64,000 nt of DNA from Myxococcales bacterium (lineage in GTDB: Bacteria; Myxococcota_A; UBA9160; SMWR01): the NCBI GenBank assembly GCA_022561775.1, contig JADFQO010000007.1, positions 43,050 to 107,049 on the forward strand, given 5' to 3'. The notes under the pieces were generated by a model. That model did not search any database, was not told the origin of the DNA, and saw nothing but the letters and a program-made list of their open reading frames with translations. Shown here in pieces: positions 28,411 through 38,272 of the stretch (positions are counted from its first letter, which is position 1; every line of letters begins with the position of its first letter). The translations under genes and the position numbers were made by a program.

Positions 28411-28803
28411 TCACTCCGTCTCCAGCCTGTTTTCAGCCAATGAAGTGGCGGGAGGCATCAGAGAGGGGCTCAACGGCGCGCGGCGAAAACTCGATCGTGT
28501 TGGCGCGTAATGGGCCGCCAAATAGTCGAGGATCTGCGCCTCGGTCTCCGTAGGAAACGTCCAGAGGTTCTGGGTCCGCTGCATCCATCGGATCATTTCG
28601 AGCCAGGTTTCGCGATCGGCTCGCGTCTGCACCACGAGTTTCGCCGAGTGGCACGGGGTGCAGTTCGCCTTGACGATCTCCCAATGTTCATCAATGACGA
28701 AGCGGGTTTCCGGATCGAGCGCTCTTTCGTCCGCATCAGCCAAGGATGCCGCGAATAGCAGTACCGCTGTAGTCCAGAAGAACCCTTTCGAAGCAGCTCT
28801 CAT
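28411..28803 (-). CDS. sorB: Small c-type cytochrome, sulfite dehydrogenase subunit B-like
   Basis: 130 aa; MRAASKGFFWTTAVLLFAASLADA..., CTPCH heme site; ATG/TGA overlap with the sulfite oxidase gene. Confidence 0.7.
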   Translation of the reverse strand: MRAASKGFFWTTAVLLFAASLADADERALDPETRFVIDEHWEIVKANCTPCHSAKLVVQTRADRETWLEMIRWMQRTQNLWTFPTETEAQILDYLAAHYAPTRSSFRRAPLSPSLMPPATSLAENRLETE

Positions 28804-30116
28804 TTCATGACTCTTGCTGAGATTCGATGCGTCGCGTTGTTGAGGTAACCCTTCGGATTCCAACCGGGAACGATCATGGGCTGTTCGCGGCCGGCCGAGT
28901 CCGTCGCCCGAACCCAGACTTCGTAGTAGCCCTGCGACGGGAATCGGACTTCTGCCTGCCATCGCTGCCACGCCAGACGATTGGGCGGTTTGGCAAGCTT
29001 GCTCCGCTGCCAGGTCTTCCCGTAGTCGGTCGAGACATCGACGCGCGCGACCGCACGCTCGCCCGCCCATGCGTGCCCACGAAGTGCGAGGGGCTCGCCG
29101 ATCGGGTGCACGAGGCCCGACTTCGGGAAGGTGATGAGCGATTTCACCGGCATCGAATCGATGATGCACATATCCGCATCGGAGACTTCGCTTCCCGGTG
29201 CGACGGGTCTGCAGGGAACCCGATAGGATTTTCCGCCCATTTTGGGGCCGTCGTGCACGCGGTCTCGTACGACAATTCGGCGCAGCCACTTCCCCGATGT
29301 CGAACCCGGAAATCCACCGCAGACCAACCGCAGCGGATGGCCGTGTAGGAGCGGAATGTCTGCGCCGTTCATCGCCCAGGCGACGAGTGTTTCGTCCTGC
29401 AGGGCTTTGGCGATCGGAACACCGCGCGAGATCGGGATCTTCCCCGGTTCTCCGCTGATGTGGCGATCCGCACCGTAGTAGGCGACGTAAACGGCCTCGG
29501 AAGTCACCCCGCTCGCTTCGAGAAGCTCGCGTAGACGCACTCCCGTCCACTCCGGACAGCCCACCGCACCGGTGGTCCATTGGTTGCCGCGCGCCGGCGG
29601 AACGAATTCGCTTCTTCCGTTGCCAGCGCACTCGAGCTGTAGTCGATACGTGTGGTGCCGGAATTCTTTCTTCAACCGTGCGATCGAGAATTCCTTCTGC
29701 TCGCGGGTGGCCTCTCCTTCGATGCGGAGTGTCCACGAAGCGACGTCGATCGCTTCCGGTGGAAGCCCATTATTTCGTACGAACAGGCGGGAGGCCGGCG
29801 TTACGTCATCGTCCAGCAGATGGGCCGGCGTCTCTGCATTGAGCGGTCGGTCGTTGAGAACCACGAGCCCGGGTTCCTTGCCCGGGATTTTGAAACTCTT
29901 ATGGGTGGCCGCGAACGCAGCGGGAATGACGCCGCCAGGCATCCACTCGGAAAATGCGATCGAACCTCCGAGAGCCGCCGCCAGTGCGGCCCGGCCCGAG
30001 CCCGCCAGAAAACCCCGTCGACTGATCGGTTCTGAGCGCCGCCCCCAGATCTTCGCATCCGCGGCTTCCGGATCATCATCGTATAGTTCCCAGATTCCGC
30101 GAAATGTCGTTCCCAT
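28800..30116 (-). CDS. sorA: Molybdopterin sulfite oxidase/dehydrogenase, Tat-exported (SorA-like)
   Basis: SRRGFLAGSGRAALAAAL signal; LQLECAGNGRSEFVPPARGNQWTTGAVGCPEWTGVRLRELL; LVCGGFPGSTSGKWLRRI. Confidence 0.85.
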   Translation of the reverse strand: MGTTFRGIWELYDDDPEAADAKIWGRRSEPISRRGFLAGSGRAALAAALGGSIAFSEWMPGGVIPAAFAATHKSFKIPGKEPGLVVLNDRPLNAETPAHLLDDDVTPASRLFVRNNGLPPEAIDVASWTLRIEGEATREQKEFSIARLKKEFRHHTYRLQLECAGNGRSEFVPPARGNQWTTGAVGCPEWTGVRLRELLEASGVTSEAVYVAYYGADRHISGEPGKIPISRGVPIAKALQDETLVAWAMNGADIPLLHGHPLRLVCGGFPGSTSGKWLRRIVVRDRVHDGPKMGGKSYRVPCRPVAPGSEVSDADMCIIDSMPVKSLITFPKSGLVHPIGEPLALRGHAWAGERAVARVDVSTDYGKTWQRSKLAKPPNRLAWQRWQAEVRFPSQGYYEVWVRATDSAGREQPMIVPGWNPKGYLNNATHRISARVMK

Positions 30117-30132
30117 GTCTTCCCAACTACGG

Positions 30133-31389
30133 TCAGAGGGCCTCTGTCAGTCTCGAAGCGAGTAGATGAATCAGTCCGGCTGAAACGCCGCCGACAATCA
30201 GTGCGGCGGCCAGACCTGCGGCGAGCGGTTTCAGTCCGAGGCTGCGCAGCCGCTTGAGGTTGGTGCCCAGGCCGACAGATGCCATCGCCATGGTGAGGCA
30301 CCAGGACGAGAGCGTCGTAATGAATGCGATGCTGGATTTCCACTGCGCGTCGGTGAGAAGGCCCGCAAAAGGCGCATCGCCGAGGTCTCCGATCGTGCGC
30401 AACAGTGCCATCGCGACGAAGCCGAAGACGAAAAGCGGAATCATCTGGTTGAGCTTCGGTTTCCGGGCCGCGTTCTGCTCCGAGCCCGATCGGTGATAGA
30501 GGATCGTCATGAGCGGGATCACCGCAACCATGAAGAGATTGCGGACCAGTTTGGTGACCGTCGCGGTGTCGAGGGCCTCTGGAGCCGCGTACTGCTGCGC
30601 GTAGAGCAATCCGGCTCCCACCACCTGCGCGGTGTCATGGATCGCGGTTCCCAGGAAGAAGCCCACGAGGTCTGGATTTCTGCCGAAGATGCTATGCGCG
30701 ATGAACGGATAGGTGACGAGCGCGATGAGTCCGAAGACCGTGATCGTTCCGACCGCGTAACTGGTCTCATCCTCGTTCGCGTCAATGACCGGAGCGGTGG
30801 CGACGATGGCCGTGTTTCCGCAGATTGCGGTGCCGACGGCGATGAGCGTTCCGAGTCGCCGCGGAAGGCCGACCGCGCGGCTGATCCAAGTCACCAGCAG
30901 CAATGCCGAGGTGATGCAGCCGATCACGATGGGCAGGGCGAAAAGCCCGATGCTTCCGACGGCGCCGAGGCTCAAGCGGATCCCGAGGAGTACGACACCC
31001 ACGCGTAGGATCCGCTTCAGACAGATTTGAACACCGGCTTCGTAGACCGACGGAAGTCCAACCGTGTTTCGGACCGCCAGCCCAAGCACAATGGCGAGCA
31101 GGATCGGACTGATCGGGCTTCGTTCGACGCCGAACCACTCGACGCCGATCAGCTGGGATCCCGCCCGGCCGACGATCGCCAGCCCCAGCGCGATGGCGAG
31201 CCCTGGCAGCAACGCGCCCAGCATCGCGAAGAGTTCGTTTCCGCGGGCCTGCCATGGCGCCCGTCCGGCGCGCTCGTCGATCGTTTCGGACGGGCCCATC
31301 CATTCGGGGATCCCCTCCATGCCGCCCGCCCAGCGCCATAGTTCGGGGTGGTTGTAGATGTCGAGCGGCGCCGGGGAAGGTGCGGACAT
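30133..31389 (-). CDS. YeiH/UPF0324-family membrane protein (putative sulfate exporter)
   Basis: 418 aa polytopic; ILRVGVVLLGIRLSLGAVGSIG, LIAVGTAICGNTAIVATAPVIDA. Confidence 0.85.
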   Translation of the reverse strand: MSAPSPAPLDIYNHPELWRWAGGMEGIPEWMGPSETIDERAGRAPWQARGNELFAMLGALLPGLAIALGLAIVGRAGSQLIGVEWFGVERSPISPILLAIVLGLAVRNTVGLPSVYEAGVQICLKRILRVGVVLLGIRLSLGAVGSIGLFALPIVIGCITSALLLVTWISRAVGLPRRLGTLIAVGTAICGNTAIVATAPVIDANEDETSYAVGTITVFGLIALVTYPFIAHSIFGRNPDLVGFFLGTAIHDTAQVVGAGLLYAQQYAAPEALDTATVTKLVRNLFMVAVIPLMTILYHRSGSEQNAARKPKLNQMIPLFVFGFVAMALLRTIGDLGDAPFAGLLTDAQWKSSIAFITTLSSWCLTMAMASVGLGTNLKRLRSLGLKPLAAGLAAALIVGGVSAGLIHLLASRLTEAL

Positions 31390-31392
31390 CGA

Positions 31393-32203
31393 TCAAATCC
31401 CCATTCCCATCCAGATTTCCGCGTCCTGGCGTCCCTGCGCTTCCATCACGCTGGCGACCGAGCTCGCCGTGGACGGGGAGGGTTGGGAAGTTGGCGCCGG
31501 AATCGGCGCTGCCAGAAGTCCACACTCCAGGTTGGCGGGCACCGCGACGTCGATCCTCTTCGGATACGCGAGGTCGAGCCGATCCACGATCGCGACGAAG
31601 TCCGCTTCCGACTTGTCGAGTCCCAGGCGCGGATTGAAGCGCTTCTCCTCACCCACGGTGGTCACCATGCGACCTTTGTAGTCGTGCCCCGGGAAGAGAA
31701 GCGTCTCGTCGGGGAGCGAAAAGATCTTGTTTCGAACGGAGTCGAAGAGGGCGGCGGCGTCACCCTGTTGAAAATCGGTGCGCCCGCAACCGCGTATCAA
31801 GAGCGCGTCTCCTGTAAACGCCATGCCCTGTTCTCGACATAGATAAGTGACGCAACCACCAGTGTGCCCCGGCGTCGAGCAGACCTCGAGGGTCGCCGAT
31901 CCGAATCGAACGACGTCTCCGTCCTCGAATTCGATATCCGCAGCTTTCACGCCTGCCGCAGCACTTACGGCCACCCGGGATCCCTGTTCTCTTCGAAAGA
32001 GGTCCGCAGCGGTGATGTGGTCCGCGTGTACGTGGGTTTCGAGCGTGTAGCGTAGGGTAAGGTCGAGTTCCCGGAGAAGCGTCCGATCGCGATCGAATTG
32101 CTCGAGTACCGAGTCGATCAGGACGGCCTCGCGCGTCGACTCGTCGGCGAGCAGATAGGTCAGGGTAGACGTCTCCGGGTCGATGAACTGCCGAAAGATC
32201 ACG
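31393..32203 (-). CDS. MBL-fold persulfide dioxygenase (ETHE1/SDO-like)
   Basis: Start chosen at VIFRQFIDPETSTLTYLLAD; ETHVHADHITAADLFR, TPGHTGGCVTYL, TGDALLIRGCGRTDFQQGDAAALFDS, LFPGHDYKG. Confidence 0.85.
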
Positions 32204-32265
32204 CGGCCTCCTGCGCACAGGGGCGCCACGGCTCCTGCGTGGGGATTCGTAGAATGACACAACCA

Positions 32266-32327
32266 GGTAGATATGTAGATATAATTGTATTGATATCCGG
32301 TTAAAAGGCGAATACGGTACAGCGACG
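32266..32327. promoter_or_regulatory. AT-rich divergent promoter/operator region between the dioxygenase gene and arsR
   Basis: gatatgtagatataattgtattgatatc, with GATAT...ATATC ends, in otherwise GC-rich DNA. Confidence 0.4.
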
Positions 32328-32699
32328 ATGGCAAGGAAACGCGCCCGACATCCCGTCTTGTCCCCCCAGGCTCTAGAACTGCTTTCGGCGCGTTTTCGTG
32401 CGCTCGGCGATCCCACGCGACTTCGGATCCTCAATACCCTGATGCAAGGGGAGTGTTGTGTCGGCGATCTGGTCGAATCGACAGGCCTCGAGCAACCGTG
32501 CGTGTCGAGGCATCTCATCGTGTTGCGCCGAGAGGGCATTCTCTCGCGGCGGGCCGAGGGGAATCGCGCCTATTACCGCATCGAAGATACAACGGTGACG
32601 CGGCTGTTCGGGCTGGTATGCGGTGGGCTCAGCGAGAGGCTCTCCGAGGAATTGGATGCCCTTCCCGACTACCGGGGCTGGCGAGGTGCCGGCATCTAG
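32328..32699 (+). CDS. ArsR-family winged-helix regulator
   Basis: LSARFRALGDPTRLRILNTLMQGECCVGDLVESTGLEQPCVSRHLIVLRREGILSRRAEGNRAYYRI; Cys 43, 44, 58 and 98. Confidence 0.88.
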   Translation: MARKRARHPVLSPQALELLSARFRALGDPTRLRILNTLMQGECCVGDLVESTGLEQPCVSRHLIVLRREGILSRRAEGNRAYYRIEDTTVTRLFGLVCGGLSERLSEELDALPDYRGWRGAGI

Positions 32700-32800
32700 A
32701 TCCGAAGCGTATGCTGTATTCAACATACAACATATAACCGGTGTTTTATCGACCGCAGTCGATCCAGTCGACGTCGGATTGGATGCGCCGCATCGACCTG

Positions 32801-34438
32801 TCACAAGCGGCTGCGGTTGAGTACCTCGCAGAATTCGCGTTGGAGTCCCCGCGCGCTACGGACTTCATCGCCGAGATCCTGGTGGACGTCGCGCCTCGGA
32901 CCAAAAGCCGGCCAGTTCGGAAGCCCTGCCCCGTTCGGATCGCCGGTCTTCGCGAACTGGGTCCAATACGCGACCATGGTGTCGGTGAGCGTTCGGTCCA
33001 CTTCGTCGGCTGGAAGCCACGCATCCGCGGTGTCGAACACGTAGGGGATCTCGGCACCGTGGTAGGCGAGCAGCTTCTCGCCGTCGGGGCGGACGCGGGA
33101 AAAGCGATAGACGTAGACGCGATCGGTGAGCCCGCGCTGCGCGTCTGCGATCGCGAGCGACGGGCAGTGGAAATCGGCGCCGCCGGTCAGCAGGTCGAGC
33201 TTTGCCGCGACGTCTCCACTGACCGCCTTGTTCAACGCGACGAGTACTTCGGCGCGATGTCCTTCCCGGACCCTCTGCTTCAAGGCTGCGTGCAGCTGTT
33301 TTTCGTTCACCGGCTGTGTCAGATACATCAGCCATTCGTTGGCATTCGAGCCGATCACGATCTCGGCGGGGTTCTGCTCCCCTGCTTCGAAGATCTCGGC
33401 GGCAGGCTTGGGGAGAAGCCACCCATCGACGACCGCGCGGGTGAAGCCGCCGGGGGCGGCACCCGGCACCGCAGCGACGATCTCCTGCCAGGACAGCGCG
33501 CGCATCCTTTCGAGCTGTCCCGGGCCGTCGCCAACTCCTAGAGCCGACATGAGCTTTACCCCGAGCACCGCGTCGTCACTGACGGTCGCGGTGTTGTGGA
33601 GCGGGTAGCCTCCGCTCTGGATGATGGCGCGCCGGAACAGACCGCTGGCGAGTGGGGACGCGATCAAGGTGCCGATATCCGCGGCTCCAGCGGACTCTCC
33701 GAATACCGTGACCCGGTCGGGATCTCCGCCGAAACTCGCGATGTTGTCGCGCACCCATTCGAGCGCCGCGATCTGGTCGAGCAGTCCATAATTCCCGGAC
33801 ACCGTGCGGTCGGATTCTGCGGTCAGTGCCGGGTGAGCCATGAAGCCCAGCGCACCGAGTCGATAATTGATCGAAACGACCACGACGCCGCGTTTTGCGA
33901 GATTGTGTCCGAGGTAATTGGGTTCGTGAGAGAACCCGTTGATGTTGCCGCCCCCATGGATCCAGACCATCACGGGTTTGGGTGTGTCGCCGCTGAGGTT
34001 TCGGGACCAGAGGTTTAGATAGAGGCAGTCTTCCTGGATATCCGTCAGATCGGCAATCGCATCGGGCGATCGCCCGAATTTCCGCGCGACATCGCGATAC
34101 CAGTCGGGATTCCCCTGCAGTTGCGGGCACGCGGATCCAAAGCGCGAAGCGCCCTGGTGGCCCGCACGAGGCACGTGCGGCTTGGGCGGGCGCCAGCGCA
34201 GTTCGCCAGTCGGAGGGGCCGCGTAGGGAATCCCACGAAAAACGGCCGTCTTGACGTCTCCGTCCAGATGCACACCGATGAGGATTTCCGCGCCGGCTTC
34301 GACGCTGGGCGGTCTGAGTGCGGTATTTGCACAGCCTGCGATCGAACCCAGCAGCAGGGCGAGAAGCGACGCCAGTCGGGCGCGCCTGATCGATGCTGAA
34401 GCGCTCTTGCGGCGATCGGTTGCAGCTGGATCAGACAT
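32801..34438 (-). CDS. Type B carboxylesterase
   Basis: VFRGIPYAAPPTGELRW, VMVWIHGGGN, VTVFGESAGAADIGTLI. Confidence 0.85.
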   Translation of the reverse strand: MSDPAATDRRKSASASIRRARLASLLALLLGSIAGCANTALRPPSVEAGAEILIGVHLDGDVKTAVFRGIPYAAPPTGELRWRPPKPHVPRAGHQGASRFGSACPQLQGNPDWYRDVARKFGRSPDAIADLTDIQEDCLYLNLWSRNLSGDTPKPVMVWIHGGGNINGFSHEPNYLGHNLAKRGVVVVSINYRLGALGFMAHPALTAESDRTVSGNYGLLDQIAALEWVRDNIASFGGDPDRVTVFGESAGAADIGTLIASPLASGLFRRAIIQSGGYPLHNTATVSDDAVLGVKLMSALGVGDGPGQLERMRALSWQEIVAAVPGAAPGGFTRAVVDGWLLPKPAAEIFEAGEQNPAEIVIGSNANEWLMYLTQPVNEKQLHAALKQRVREGHRAEVLVALNKAVSGDVAAKLDLLTGGADFHCPSLAIADAQRGLTDRVYVYRFSRVRPDGEKLLAYHGAEIPYVFDTADAWLPADEVDRTLTDTMVAYWTQFAKTGDPNGAGLPNWPAFGPRRDVHQDLGDEVRSARGLQREFCEVLNRSRL

Positions 34439-35927
34439 CCATCACCGCCTCTATGTCGGGGTCCAATTTTGGTTGTTGCGAGAGCAACGAAATTCCAAAG
34501 AAGAGCACGATCGAGAGTATCATCGCGATCGTGCCGCCGTGAATACCGTGGGGAATCTCGATGTCGAAGAGTTCGATCCAGAAGTTCACGACGAGGCTGA
34601 CCGCGATCGCGACATTAGCGGCCAACGCGCTTGCGCGCTTCCAGTTGAAACCGATCGCCACGGTCGGAACCAGCGCGGCCGCGAAGGTCCCCCAGCCAAA
34701 TGCCCCGAGCAGCGCGATGAGGCGCGCATTCATGTAGTGGGAGTACAGCGCGAACGCGGCGGCTGCGACTCCGATCGCGACGGTCGCGATTCGCGCCCAG
34801 TAGAGTTCACGCATCAAGGAGCGGCCCCGGAAGGCGCGCGGAATGTCGTGGACGATAGCGGCTGCGCCGATGTTGAGGAACGAATCTGCAGTCGACATGA
34901 TGGCTGCGAATAGGCCCGCGAAGACGACGCCTGCGAGGACCGGGTGCGCGTACGCTTGCAGAAATGCCGGTGCTGCGGCGTCAGCCGTCGCGAGCGCGGG
35001 ATGTGCGCCCTGCAAGACGAGCGCGCGCATCACCAGCCCGATGCTGATCCAGAGCAGCGCTGAGATCGTGTAGCTGATGATGCTCACGGGCAGAATACGG
35101 CGCGCATCCCGCACGTTCTTGTTCATCATGTACTTGGTGACGACATGGGGCTGCCCGACGCCTCCCACCGCGAACATGAAAAACCAGGACAGGCATCCCA
35201 TCATTCCGAGGGTGCCCCACGGCCCGATCGACTCGGGGTCATCGGCGTGCAGTACCGCGACCGCACCAGCCGCTCCTCCGTCGATCGCGAAGAGTGCGGT
35301 GGCGAAGACGAGCAGGGATGAGACCACCATGACCGTGCCCTGAAGGAGGTCGGTGTATACCGATGCAATGATGCCGCCGGTCACACAATAGAATATGAGC
35401 ACCGCAGCCGAGATTGCCACGCACGCAACCATGCTCGTGTCGCCAAAACCGGCGCTGCGCTCGAGTATGCTCTGCAGGACCATCGCCATCGCGAGGATCT
35501 GTGTCGCGAGATACCCCATCACGCCGAGCAGGATCGCCAGCGCCGTCAGAAACCGGCTGGCCTCGCTCCGGTAACGCGCCGCAACGGCATCCGGCAGCGA
35601 GATCGTGTCGCGCGCTTGGGCGAACAACCGAAGCCGCTTGGCGAGCAAGGAGAAGGAGATCGTGAAACCGATCGCGCTCGAGATCACGATCCAGACGGAA
35701 CTCATGCCCATCGCGTAAACGAGCCCGGGCCCTCCGACGAACGCGAAGCCCGAAAGCGTGCTCGAAAACACCGCCATCCCGGCTACGAACACGCCGAGGT
35801 TGCGTCCGGCCATGAAGAAGTCGCGCGCCGAGTGCGTTCGCCGCAGCGCCCAGAGTCCAAATCCGATGCAAGCGGCCATGTAGATCGCCAACGAAGCGAG
35901 GATGATCGGGTTGCGCAGCTCCTCCAT
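34431..35927 (-). CDS. Sodium:solute symporter family transporter
   Basis: MEELRNPIILASLAIYMAACIGFG..., DFFMAGRNLGVFVAG, SALLWISIGLVMRAL; start chosen at 35927 (TGA/ATG overlap with upstream gene). Confidence 0.82.
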   Translation of the reverse strand: MEELRNPIILASLAIYMAACIGFGLWALRRTHSARDFFMAGRNLGVFVAGMAVFSSTLSGFAFVGGPGLVYAMGMSSVWIVISSAIGFTISFSLLAKRLRLFAQARDTISLPDAVAARYRSEASRFLTALAILLGVMGYLATQILAMAMVLQSILERSAGFGDTSMVACVAISAAVLIFYCVTGGIIASVYTDLLQGTVMVVSSLLVFATALFAIDGGAAGAVAVLHADDPESIGPWGTLGMMGCLSWFFMFAVGGVGQPHVVTKYMMNKNVRDARRILPVSIISYTISALLWISIGLVMRALVLQGAHPALATADAAAPAFLQAYAHPVLAGVVFAGLFAAIMSTADSFLNIGAAAIVHDIPRAFRGRSLMRELYWARIATVAIGVAAAAFALYSHYMNARLIALLGAFGWGTFAAALVPTVAIGFNWKRASALAANVAIAVSLVVNFWIELFDIEIPHGIHGGTIAMILSIVLFFGISLLSQQPKLDPDIEAVMDV

Positions 35928-36475
35928 CAGCGGTCGGTTTCCTCGTTGGGCGATTCCGATTGGGCCCGCAGGCGCGCGAGGGTGCGCTCGAGTTCCGCGA
36001 GATCTTCGGGCGTGGCGATCCAGCGATCGAAGCCGACGACGTAATAAAGGGTGAAGAGTATGGGGCAGGGCCAGAGCGCAAAGAGCATCCACGCGGTGGG
36101 CGCCGGAAATCCGAGGAAGAGCACGGGGTCTCCGCCATTTGCGTAGCTACGGTACGCGACCACCAGGGCGGTCCAGATGGCGAGGTAGAACAGGGATGCC
36201 GCGATCAGTGGGACTCCCAGGCCGCGCAAGCCCCGCCGGCTGCGCGCGCCCAACGCGAGCAGCGCGGCGAAGAAGGCGATCTGGAGCGCGCCGAAGCTCC
36301 AACCGATCCACAGCAAACCGGCATCGGGCTTGGCGTCGATCCCGCTTTGCTGCATGGCCGCGAACTCGGGGTGGTCGACGCCCTGCCCCTGCGGTTGTTC
36401 GGGCCAGTTGACCGCTGCCACGAGAATGGCCGCGAGGCCCAGCGCGATGACGAAGACGACGCCCCAGGTCTTCAT
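35927..36475 (-). CDS. Membrane protein coupled to the symporter gene
   Basis: 182 aa, about 4 TM segments; stop overlaps the symporter start. Confidence 0.6.
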   Translation of the reverse strand: MKTWGVVFVIALGLAAILVAAVNWPEQPQGQGVDHPEFAAMQQSGIDAKPDAGLLWIGWSFGALQIAFFAALLALGARSRRGLRGLGVPLIAASLFYLAIWTALVVAYRSYANGGDPVLFLGFPAPTAWMLFALWPCPILFTLYYVVGFDRWIATPEDLAELERTLARLRAQSESPNEETDR

Positions 36476-36541
36476 GCGCTAATTCGCATATTCGTCAAAC
36501 CGATCGGGCGCAACGGGTGTTCGTCGCACGTCACTGGAGTG

Positions 36542-36784
36542 TCACTCGGGCTCGCGCTCCTTGCGGGCCGCGAGGGCTCCGGCCAGGAGCACCGCCGGCA
36601 GGGAGAAGAGCAGTGCGATGCGCGGCCGGCCGGCGTCTACCACGACGAATACGGGTTCGCCGTGGACCAGGAGGGTAGATTCGATTCGCCCGCCCCAGTA
36701 AACGAGCACGCCGATCAGGCCGAAAAACGCCGTGGCCAGGACGAGCATGAACCAGGATATGAACGTGAGTCGCTTGCCTGCCAC
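36542..36784 (-). CDS. Small membrane protein
   Basis: 80 aa with two hydrophobic segments. Confidence 0.4.
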   Translation of the reverse strand: MAGKRLTFISWFMLVLATAFFGLIGVLVYWGGRIESTLLVHGEPVFVVVDAGRPRIALLFSLPAVLLAGALAARKEREPE

Positions 36785-36927
36785 TCCCGCGATTCCCTCC
36801 GGCCGGCCCCGTCTGCGTGGGCTGATCCTAACAGTTCGCAGGATCCGGCGAGCAAAAATCCCGCCATGAGCGGCTGCGGGGGTGTTAGGATTCCCTCCAC
36901 AACTTCTTGACGGAGGAGTTCCCCACC

Positions 36928-38247
36928 ATGTCGATCCACCGCCCCCCTAGGATCTCCGATCTTGCAGCGGGTGCCCTCGCTGTGTGGTTTGCGTTGCTTG
37001 GATTTGCGGGCTCAGCGATTGCCGATGAGACCTGTCAATCCCCCTACCTGCCAAAGATCACCGGGCAGGAAGACTTCGTCTACGTCTGGACGCTCGGCAT
37101 CGAGGGCGTCGGTGATGGCTCCGACAAACTCGTCACGGTCGGAGCCAACCCCGCGCGCTCCGACTACGGCAAGGTCGCCTCGAGCCTCTCGGTTGGCGGC
37201 CGCCACGAGGCGCATCACGGCGGCTTTACGGATGACCGCAGGCAGCTCTGGTTGGGCGGTCTCGCCGACAGTGTGATCTACATCTTCGACGTCGCGACCG
37301 ATCCCTCCAAGCCCAAGCTCGTGAAGACGATCGACGATTTCGTCGAGAAGTCCGGCGGTGTGGTGGGCCCCCATACCTTCTACGCGCTGCCGGGTCGAAT
37401 GCTGATCAGCGGCCTGTCGAACAGCAACGACATGGGCGGCAAGACCGGGATGGTCGAATACAACAACGGCGGCGAATACATCCGCACGATCTGGATGCCC
37501 GAGGGGGCTGTCTACGGATACGACGTCCGGGTGAAGAAGGAACTCAATCGCATGCTGACTTCTTCGTTTACCGGATACAACAACTACATGCGCAAGCTCT
37601 CAGATTTGCTGGGAGACGCCGAGGCGATGAAGAACTTCGGCAACACGATGGTCGTCTGGGACTACCACACGCGAAAGCCGCTTCAGACGCTGGAGGTGCC
37701 GGGGGCGCCGTTGGAAATCCGCTGGGCGTTGGATCCCGATCACCACTACGCGTTTACGAGCACGGCATTGACCTCGAAGCTCTGGGGGATCTTCCGCAAG
37801 GACGACGGGACTTTCGAGGCCGTCGAGCTCGCCGATATCGGCGACCCGGCGAAGATTCCGCTTCCGGTAGACATCTCGCTGTCCGCCGACGATCGCTTCC
37901 TCTTCGTGGACAGCTTCATGGACGGTATGCTTCGGGTGTTCGACGTGTCCGAGCCGCGCAAGGCGCACGTGGTCTACGAAAAGAAGATCGGCGGACAAGT
38001 GAACATGGTCTCGCAGTCGTGGGATGGGAAGCGCCTGTACTTCACGGCGTCGCTGCTCGCAAATTGGGACGGCACGGCCGGCTCGGATCCGCAATTCCTC
38101 AAGGCCTACAATTGGAACGGCGTGGAGCTGACGCCGGCCTTCGAAGTGGACTTCCTCGCGGAGAAGCTCGGACGTCCGCACATCATGAACTTTGGCCAGA
38201 TGGACTTCTACAAGGGTCGCGTCGCGCGTGTGTCGTTGAACCCATAG
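36928..38247 (+). CDS. mtoX: SELENBP1/SBP56-family protein, methanethiol oxidase-like, exported
   Basis: Signal peptide; SVGGRHEAHHGGFTDD, LEVPGAPLEIRWALDPDHHYAF, DISLSADDRFLFVDSFMDGMLRVFDVSEP, SWDGKRLYFTASLLANWD; RBS-like ggaggag upstream. Confidence 0.75.
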   Translation: MSIHRPPRISDLAAGALAVWFALLGFAGSAIADETCQSPYLPKITGQEDFVYVWTLGIEGVGDGSDKLVTVGANPARSDYGKVASSLSVGGRHEAHHGGFTDDRRQLWLGGLADSVIYIFDVATDPSKPKLVKTIDDFVEKSGGVVGPHTFYALPGRMLISGLSNSNDMGGKTGMVEYNNGGEYIRTIWMPEGAVYGYDVRVKKELNRMLTSSFTGYNNYMRKLSDLLGDAEAMKNFGNTMVVWDYHTRKPLQTLEVPGAPLEIRWALDPDHHYAFTSTALTSKLWGIFRKDDGTFEAVELADIGDPAKIPLPVDISLSADDRFLFVDSFMDGMLRVFDVSEPRKAHVVYEKKIGGQVNMVSQSWDGKRLYFTASLLANWDGTAGSDPQFLKAYNWNGVELTPAFEVDFLAEKLGRPHIMNFGQMDFYKGRVARVSLNP

Positions 38248-38272
38248 TGCTGCGCACTCGATTCAACGGAGG

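Noticed and set aside
28411-29736. 441-aa reading of the SorB frame
   Set aside because: The upstream portion overlaps the sorA CDS in another frame; only the last 130 aa look like a real secreted cytochrome.
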